Below are positions 6,435-9,828 of a stretch of DNA of 9,828 bases, one piece after another; the stretch's first letter is position 1; each line of letters opens with the position of its first letter. The DNA comes from Gemmatimonadota bacterium (GTDB lineage: Bacteria > Gemmatimonadota > Gemmatimonadetes > Gemmatimonadales > GWC2-71-9). The notes beneath the pieces were generated by a model. That model worked only from the letters and a program-made list of their open reading frames with translations, was not told the origin of the DNA and searched no databases. Location: contig QHTW01000150.1 of NCBI GenBank assembly GCA_003220955.1, positions 1-9,828 on the forward strand, in the 5' to 3' direction. The translations under genes were made by a program, and so were the position numbers.

Positions 6435-6829
6435 CAGTCGAACAGGTCGTCTTGCGATGCGGTGTCGGGATGCTCGGAGGGGCGCAGCAACGTGCCGAGC
6501 CGCCCCTCCCACTTCTCGACGTCAAAATGGTGCTCGTTCTGCAGGGCCCGGCGCAGCACGGGAGAGAATTCGTGGAACGCTTCGAGCAGCTCGCGAGTCG
6601 CCTGGCGCAACGCTTCCTGCTGGAAGCTGCCGTCGGTGGCGCCCATGTCCTCGAGGATCGCCTGCTCGGTCCGGGACGCCACGATCGGCTCCGCCTGCCC
6701 TTCGATGAACACATTGGTTCGTTGCCCGGGGCCGCGACCCTGCTCGATCGGCGTGAGGCCCAGAATCCGATCCGAGCGCCAGTACTTGCCGTACCCGAGA
6801 AACACCATCCGGCCGCGTTTCACATCCAT
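6434..6829 (-). CDS. Small protein of unknown function with RemA/DUF370-like N-terminal half
   Basis: 131 residues. The start is the ATG at 6829, because GGAGG at 6834-6838 sits four bases upstream; an ATG at 6844 lies on the wrong side of this site. I do not recognise the whole protein. Residues 8-58 contain F-L-G-Y-G-K-Y-W-R-S-D-R-I-L-G-L-T-P-I and, later, E-P-I-V-A-S-R-T-E-Q-A-I-L. This loosely resembles the I-G-Y-G ... R-I-x-A-I ... P and the T-R-x-V-I ... V-I-L-S pattern of RemA/DUF370 DNA-binding proteins; the resemblance is by eye and weak. The C-terminal half looks helical, has a run near 70-90 rich in Glu, Ala, Arg and Leu, and ends in Q-D-D-L-F-D. No signal peptide or membrane segment is seen, so it is likely cytoplasmic. 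It lies between the DUF1028 gene (1 bp apart) and the first POT gene (1-bp overlap), so it is translationally coupled to peptide transport genes and could be a regulator. Confidence 0.72.
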   Translation of the reverse strand: MDVKRGRMVFLGYGKYWRSDRILGLTPIEQGRGPGQRTNVFIEGQAEPIVASRTEQAILEDMGATDGSFQQEALRQATRELLEAFHEFSPVLRRALQNEHHFDVEKWEGRLGTLLRPSEHPDTASQDDLFD

Positions 6830-6830
6830 G

Positions 6831-7826
6831 CTACCTCCGCACACTCCGACGATTCCTGCGTATGTCTTCGAGTGCTACACGATCAATCTTGCCGTCCATC
6901 CGCACGCGCACGTCGTAGTTCTCCCAGTACATGAAATTCGCGAGCGCCGTGAGAAAGGTCTGGTTGAGCGAGGGCTGTGGTGCCGCGAGCCACTTCTGCG
7001 GTTGATTCGCCGGTTCCGTCAGGAGGATCGCTTCCAGCTCTTTCTGGAGCGCGGGCGTGAGAGGAATGAGATCGGCGGAATCACTCGTGAAAAAATACAG
7101 CTTGTGCAGCGCGTACAGCCGCTGCAGCTCCTTGATGGGATCCGGCGCGTCATAGACGCGGATGTCGATGTAGCGATCCGTGCCGCCGAGGTACCCGCCC
7201 TTTGCGCGCACGACGAGCAGCGCCGCCGACTGCATCCCCCGCCGATCGCCGCCGCCCGCCTGCCCCGCCACGAGCGCCGCGATCAGCCGGTCGGCTAGCG
7301 ATCCGCGACTGCGCTCGAACGTCTCGGCCATGTTTCTGACGGTGGCGTCGGACACCATGATGTTTGCCTGCGCGGCGTAGCCATGCCCCGTGATCATCTG
7401 GCCTTTCCCGCCGCCCGGGCCTCCGCCCGTCCGACCGCCCGCCCAATCGAAGGTTGAATCGCCCGTCCAGCTCGCCGCATTCCCGTGCGCGTCGACCATG
7501 CCGACCTGCCGCTGCGAGGGCTGCGGATCGCTGCGCATGATGATCCGCATCGCTTCCGGCGCCGTCGCGCCCCGCGCCAGCAGCTCCAGGCCCTTCTCGC
7601 CATAGTCCGTGTTGCTCAAGGCCTGCGTCGCGACTGCCCCCACCCCGGCGCGCGCCCACGGCACGAGACCACCCACATTGGGAAACTTCGATTGCACCGC
7701 GATGCCGAGGTCGCCAGTGACGGAATCGTAGGCGACGATGCTGTAGGTATGAGCGCGTTTGGTAAAATCAGATGGTGGAGGAAGTGGAGGTTGGTGGAGG
7801 ATCTGAAACACCGCGAGCAAGAGCAT
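6831..7826 (-). CDS. Exported DUF1028 (Ntn-hydrolase-like) protein with probable peptidoglycan-binding C-terminus
   Basis: 331 residues. The start ATG at 7826 has A-A-A-G-G-A-A about eight bases upstream (7834-7840), overlapping the stop of the preceding gene. Residues 1-20 form a short hydrophobic start followed by a Pro-rich stretch, a possible weak signal sequence. The DUF1028 domain runs from about 26 to 215: H-T-Y-S-I-V-A-Y-D, G-D-L-G-I-A-V-Q-S-K-F near 38-48, V-P-W-A-R-A-G-V-G-A-V-A-T-Q-A near 55-69, Y-G-x-x-G-L-E-L-L, V-G-M-V-D-A-x-G near 108-115, and A-G-G-G-D-R-R-G-x-Q-S-A-A-L-L-V-V. DUF1028 proteins have a fold related to N-terminal-nucleophile hydrolases, but their substrate is not established to my knowledge. 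A Gly-rich loop near 131-146 looks longer than usual. The C-terminal 100 residues, ending with an E-N-Y-D-V-R ... G-K-I-D-R-V-A-L segment, resemble the small peptidoglycan-binding domain often found after DUF1028. Its place upstream of peptide transporters suggests a role in releasing or handling cell-wall or peptide fragments; this is inference. Confidence 0.88.
   Translation of the reverse strand: MLLLAVFQILHQPPLPPPSDFTKRAHTYSIVAYDSVTGDLGIAVQSKFPNVGGLVPWARAGVGAVATQALSNTDYGEKGLELLARGATAPEAMRIIMRSDPQPSQRQVGMVDAHGNAASWTGDSTFDWAGGRTGGGPGGGKGQMITGHGYAAQANIMVSDATVRNMAETFERSRGSLADRLIAALVAGQAGGGDRRGMQSAALLVVRAKGGYLGGTDRYIDIRVYDAPDPIKELQRLYALHKLYFFTSDSADLIPLTPALQKELEAILLTEPANQPQKWLAAPQPSLNQTFLTALANFMYWENYDVRVRMDGKIDRVALEDIRRNRRSVRR
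6834..6838 (-). promoter_or_regulatory. Shine-Dalgarno GGAGG that fixes the start of the RemA-like gene
   Basis: Read on the minus strand, GGAGG is followed by TAGC and then ATG at 6829. The site is embedded in the last codons of the DUF1028 gene, whose TAG stop (6833-6831) forms part of the spacer. This arrangement argues for translational coupling and excludes the ATG at 6844 as start. Confidence 0.7.
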
Positions 7827-7830
7827 TCGG

Positions 7831-8379
7831 CTATTCCTTTCTCATCTTTTTTTTGAGCTCCTCGAGCTGGCGCGCCGCGGCGGCTTCGCGCGCCGCACGG
7901 TCCATATCGGACTTGAGCAGCTCGTCCTGAAGATCCACGCCGGCCGCTCCGCCGTCCCCGGCCTCCTGCGCGGAGCGCCGAGCTTCCATCGCCGGCCGTT
8001 CCCGCTCAGCGCTCTTCAGCTGCGTCTGCATCTCGTCCAGCTCGCGTTGCGCGAGCGCGAGCTCCTCACGCTGAGCGATGAGCTTGCGCTCCAGCACCCC
8101 CAGCCGCTCGCGGTGTTTGGCCGCAAACCGCTCGGCGACCGCGACGGTCTCCTGGTCCTGGATCTCGCCCGCCAGGCGGCCGCGCCGCTCCGCATCGGCC
8201 AGCCGCTGGCGCTCGAGCGCCAGCTCGCGCTCCGTGCGCCCGATCGCTTCCTGGATTTCTGCGACGGCGACTTTCGCATCGACTACCGCCTCGCGCATCT
8301 GGCGCGCGAGCGAACGCAAATCAGGCCCGGACGCCGCATCGAGGGCAGCGCGGAAGGCGTCCCGCAGGCGCTCGAACAG
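7831..8379 (-). CDS. PspA/IM30-like coiled-coil protein, start codon uncertain
   Basis: 182 residues if begun at the CTG at 8379, or 162 from the TTG at 8319. The longer form is favoured because the extra residues, F-E-R-L-R-D-A-F-R-A-A-L-D-A-A-S, have the amphipathic character and pattern of the N-terminal helix of PspA-type proteins (typically M-x-L-F-x-R), followed by R-Q-M-R-E-A-V-V-D-A-K-V-A-V-A. No ATG, GTG or TTG exists in frame between the upstream TGA (8385-8383) and that helix; AAGAG about seven bases before the CTG is a weak ribosome-binding site. The rest is almost entirely charged, Ala/Glu/Arg/Gln-rich heptad-like sequence, a long coiled coil without membrane segments, ending in a Lys-rich tail coded by an A8 run. 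PspA relatives assemble on the inner membrane and protect its integrity. At about 180 residues it is shorter than PspA (about 220), and assignment by eye to that superfamily is moderate only. It could simply be another coiled-coil protein. Confidence 0.72.
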   Translation of the reverse strand: MFERLRDAFRAALDAASGPDLRSLARQMREAVVDAKVAVAEIQEAIGRTERELALERQRLADAERRGRLAGEIQDQETVAVAERFAAKHRERLGVLERKLIAQREELALAQRELDEMQTQLKSAERERPAMEARRSAQEAGDGGAAGVDLQDELLKSDMDRAAREAAAARQLEELKKKMRKE

Positions 8380-8382
8380 AGT

Positions 8383-8562
8383 TCAGCTCTTGCGGACGGT
8401 TTTGGCGAAAAAGTTGGAGAAGACGGGCACCACGGCGGGCGAGTCGCAGTGCGGGCAGGTGGGACGAGACTGTCCCCCTCCTCCGCGGGAATGCTCCGCC
8501 ATCGACTCATTGCGCGAAAACCGCGCCTCACACGCCGTACAGTAGTACTCGTACAGTGGCAT
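8383..8562 (-). CDS. FmdB-family zinc-ribbon protein
   Basis: A 59-residue protein from the ATG at 8562 to the TGA at 8383-8385. The N-terminus M-P-L-Y-E-Y-Y-C-T-A-C is the classic beginning of the FmdB-type putative regulatory zinc ribbon (usually M-P-x-Y-E-Y-x-C). Two Cys pairs, C8-x2-C11 and C36-x2-C39 (C-P-H-C), would bind one zinc ion. They are separated by a Gly-rich linker, and the protein ends with a basic tail. Small FmdB proteins are common but their molecular role is not settled; DNA or protein binding is assumed. It is the first gene of the minus-strand operon. No ribosome-binding site lies directly before the ATG, which would fit leaderless translation from the putative promoter described for the adjacent intergenic region. 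Confidence 0.88.
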   Translation of the reverse strand: MPLYEYYCTACEARFSRNESMAEHSRGGGGQSRPTCPHCDSPAVVPVFSNFFAKTVRKS

Positions 8563-8632
8563 GCCGCAACGTTATTCCCGCGCAAAACCACGGTCAAGTT
8601 GACGCTTCCACGGTCTGCGGCAAATTGCTTGG
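8563..8632. promoter_or_regulatory. Divergent promoter region with a perfect 11-bp palindrome
   Basis: The 70 bp separating the minus-strand operon from the lipoprotein/receptor operon is the only real intergenic space in the window. At 8593-8603 stands GTCAA-G-TTGAC, a perfect palindrome. Its two arms supply back-to-back -35-like hexamers: TTGACC on the minus strand (8597-8592) and TTGACG on the plus strand (8599-8604). On the minus strand a 17-bp spacer leads to TAACGT (8574-8569), a weak -10 box, which would place the transcript start at or next to the ATG of the zinc-ribbon gene. No convincing -10 follows on the plus strand. The promoter reading is tentative; the palindrome is certain and could instead be an operator. 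Confidence 0.4.
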
Positions 8633-9133
8633 ATGCGCAAGGTCTGGCTGCTCGTGGCTTTCCTGATGGCATGTGGCGGCGGCCTCGAGCCCGAACCGAT
8701 CTGCGCGCCCTCACTCGTGGGGCTCTGCGGCACGGTGCGATTCCGGGGCACTGTTCCCGCCAACACCGAAAACGTGTTCATCGCCGCTTATCTCACCTTC
8801 CCGCAGACCTGCACCGATCTCATCGCCAACCGCCAGCCGCTGATCCCCGGCTCCGTGCCCTACACCGACTCGCTGGCGCTGTACAGCGTGCCGTTATCGC
8901 CGGGGACCTATCACTGGGTCCTCGCCGTCTGGAAGAAGCCCGGCACGCTGACTCTGACGCCCGCCGACACGCAATACCTGCGCGTCGGCGGTTACTACCG
9001 GAACCCGGCGGACTCGACCCAGCCCGGCAGTGTGACCGTGCCGGATGGCGCGTCCGCGGGCGACGTCAACTTCGTCGTCGATTTCGACCGGCTGCGGCCG
9101 GCGACGGACTTCGTGACATGCACCGGGCCATAG
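8633..9133 (+). CDS. Small lipoprotein of unknown function, coupled to a TonB-dependent receptor
   Basis: 166 residues. The N-terminus M-R-K-V-W-L-L-V-A-F-L-M-A-C is a lipoprotein signal with a lipobox-like L-M-A-C, giving a lipidated Cys14 followed by G-G-G. The next residues are not acidic enough to predict which membrane holds it. The mature part is rich in Thr, Val, Pro, Gly and Tyr, suggesting an all-beta fold, with further cysteines at 24, 32, 60 and 163 that could form two disulfides. A segment near 82-99 (S-L-A-L-Y-S-V-P-L-S-P-G-T-Y-H-W-V-L) resembles the beta-sandwich repeats found in carboxypeptidase-regulatory or transthyretin-like domains. I recognise no named family. The gene has no clear ribosome-binding site. 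Its 3' end overlaps the receptor gene by 16 bp, so the two products are probably made together and may act together at the outer membrane, as small lipoproteins beside such receptors often do. Confidence 0.8.
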   Translation: MRKVWLLVAFLMACGGGLEPEPICAPSLVGLCGTVRFRGTVPANTENVFIAAYLTFPQTCTDLIANRQPLIPGSVPYTDSLALYSVPLSPGTYHWVLAVWKKPGTLTLTPADTQYLRVGGYYRNPADSTQPGSVTVPDGASAGDVNFVVDFDRLRPATDFVTCTGP

Positions 9134-9828
9134 CGGCGCTACTCGTGGTCCTCGCGCTCGTCCTGGGCGCCCCCCCCGACGCGCTGGCGCAGGGGGTGCT
9201 GCGGGGATCGGTGCATGACTCCCAAGGCACGCCGATTCGCGGCGCCGCGGTCGTCGTCCCGGGAACAACCCTCGCCACCGAGACCGATCTCGAGGGCCGG
9301 TACCGCATCGCCGTTGTCCCCGCTGGCGCCGTCCGCGTCCACGCCGCCGCGATCGGGTATGGGTTCGTCGATACGACCGTGGCGCTCACGGGCGGTGACT
9401 CGACGATCGTCAACTTCATTCTGTCCCTGGCGCCGCTCGCGCTCCCGCCCGTCGACGTGATCAGCGACAAAGTGTCGCACTTTGGCGACCGCCCCGCGAC
9501 AAGCGTCGCCCAACTGACCGAGCGCGACCTAGATCGTCGCGCCGTCAATACGGTCGATGAAGCCATCGATCACGCACCGGGCGTGCAGTTCGTGAACGGC
9601 CAAATCAACCTCCGCGGCTCAACCGGTTACGTGCAGGGATTGAATTCCCGGGTGCTGATGACCGTCGATGGCGTCCCGATGAATCAGGGAGACCGGGGCG
9701 GCATCAGCTGGGACCTGCTGCCGGTGGATGACATCGCGGGCGTCCAGATCCTCAAGGGCGCGGGCTCTTCGCTCTACGGGTCCGCGGCCTTCGGCGGGGT
9801 CGTGAACGTGACGACGCGCGACATTCCC
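9118..9828 (+). CDS. TonB-dependent outer-membrane receptor, N-terminal part
   Basis: The first 237 codons are present and the gene runs off the window. Start is the ATG at 9118, inside the end of the lipoprotein gene in another frame. Residues 1-24 are a signal peptide (M-H-R-A, a Leu/Val core, then A-L-A before Gln25). Residues 27 to about 105 form a carboxypeptidase-regulatory-like beta domain: L-R-G-S-V-H-D-S-Q-G-T-P-I-R-G-A ... T-D-L-E-G-R-Y-R-I. The plug domain follows: L-x-x-R-A-V-N-T-V-D-E-A-I-D-H-A-P-G-V-Q, then I-N-L-R-G-S-T-G-Y, V-L-M-T-V-D-G-V-P-M-N and I-L-K-G-A-G-S-S-L-Y-G-S-A-A-F-G-G-V-V-N-V-T-T. The barrel lies outside, so the substrate (siderophore, vitamin, sugar or peptide) cannot be told. 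The signal peptide contains a run of eight C (9170-9177). The architecture resembles the SusC-like and BtuB-like receptors of Bacteroidota and Gemmatimonadota. Confidence 0.93.
   Translation, partial: MHRAIAALLVVLALVLGAPPDALAQGVLRGSVHDSQGTPIRGAAVVVPGTTLATETDLEGRYRIAVVPAGAVRVHAAAIGYGFVDTTVALTGGDSTIVNFILSLAPLALPPVDVISDKVSHFGDRPATSVAQLTERDLDRRAVNTVDEAIDHAPGVQFVNGQINLRGSTGYVQGLNSRVLMTVDGVPMNQGDRGGISWDLLPVDDIAGVQILKGAGSSLYGSAAFGGVVNVTTRDIP

Noticed and set aside
6435..6512. 26-residue N-terminal extension of the first POT transporter
   Set aside because: It lies in the end of the RemA-like gene, is Arg-rich without homology, and the ATG at 6434 matches the paralogue's N-terminus and is coupled to the upstream stop.
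8283..8714. 143-codon minus-strand open frame over the zinc-ribbon gene and intergenic region
   Set aside because: It overlaps three better-supported features, and its translation is basic and shows no domain; the FmdB-type frame has both Cys pairs and the typical start.
1..9828. CRISPR arrays, tRNA/rRNA genes, transposases, phage or defence genes
   Set aside because: None seen: the only sizeable repeat is the tandem duplication in the POT gene, and nearly all DNA is accounted for by ordinary transporter and envelope genes.

Overview
The window is a gene-dense, GC-rich bacterial segment with almost no non-coding DNA. The TonB-dependent outer-membrane receptor, the lipoprotein signal and the secreted proteins point to a diderm. 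The gene types, with neighbouring genes overlapping as ATGA/GTGA, would suit Gemmatimonadota or a similar soil or sediment phylum. This is an inference from style; no marker gene is present.

Layout. (1) Positions 1-3499, plus strand: the 3' end of a DppB-type permease, then DppC-type permease, DppD-type ATPase, DppF-type ATPase and a secreted DUF3047 protein. Each gene overlaps the next by 4 bp, so this is one tightly coupled oligopeptide/dipeptide ABC importer operon. Its binding protein is not in view. (2) Positions 3507-8562, minus strand, read right to left: an FmdB-type zinc-ribbon protein, a PspA-like coiled-coil protein, a secreted DUF1028 protein, a small protein with a RemA/DUF370-like N-terminus, and two tandem proton-dependent peptide transporters (POT/PTR2 family). 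Spacings run from a 1-bp overlap to a few bases, so they probably form one operon. The two operons converge with only 7 bp between stop codons. (3) Positions 8563-8632: a short divergent promoter region with a perfect 11-bp palindrome. (4) Positions 8633-9828, plus strand: a small Cys-containing lipoprotein overlapped by a TonB-dependent receptor that runs off the window.

The shared theme of the first two blocks is peptide uptake, by an ATP-driven importer on one strand and two proton-driven importers on the other. The DUF1028 protein, with its probable peptidoglycan-binding tail, and the PspA-like protein add an envelope flavour.

The most striking anomalies are structural. The second POT gene carries a perfect, in-frame 288-bp tandem duplication covering about three membrane helices. 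The DppC-type permease appears to lack about 45 internal residues, also in frame. The PspA-like gene has no ATG/GTG/TTG at its expected start and follows the zinc-ribbon stop codon in the same frame. I see no tRNA, rRNA, CRISPR array, insertion sequence or phage gene, and no clearly novel multi-gene defence or biosynthetic system.
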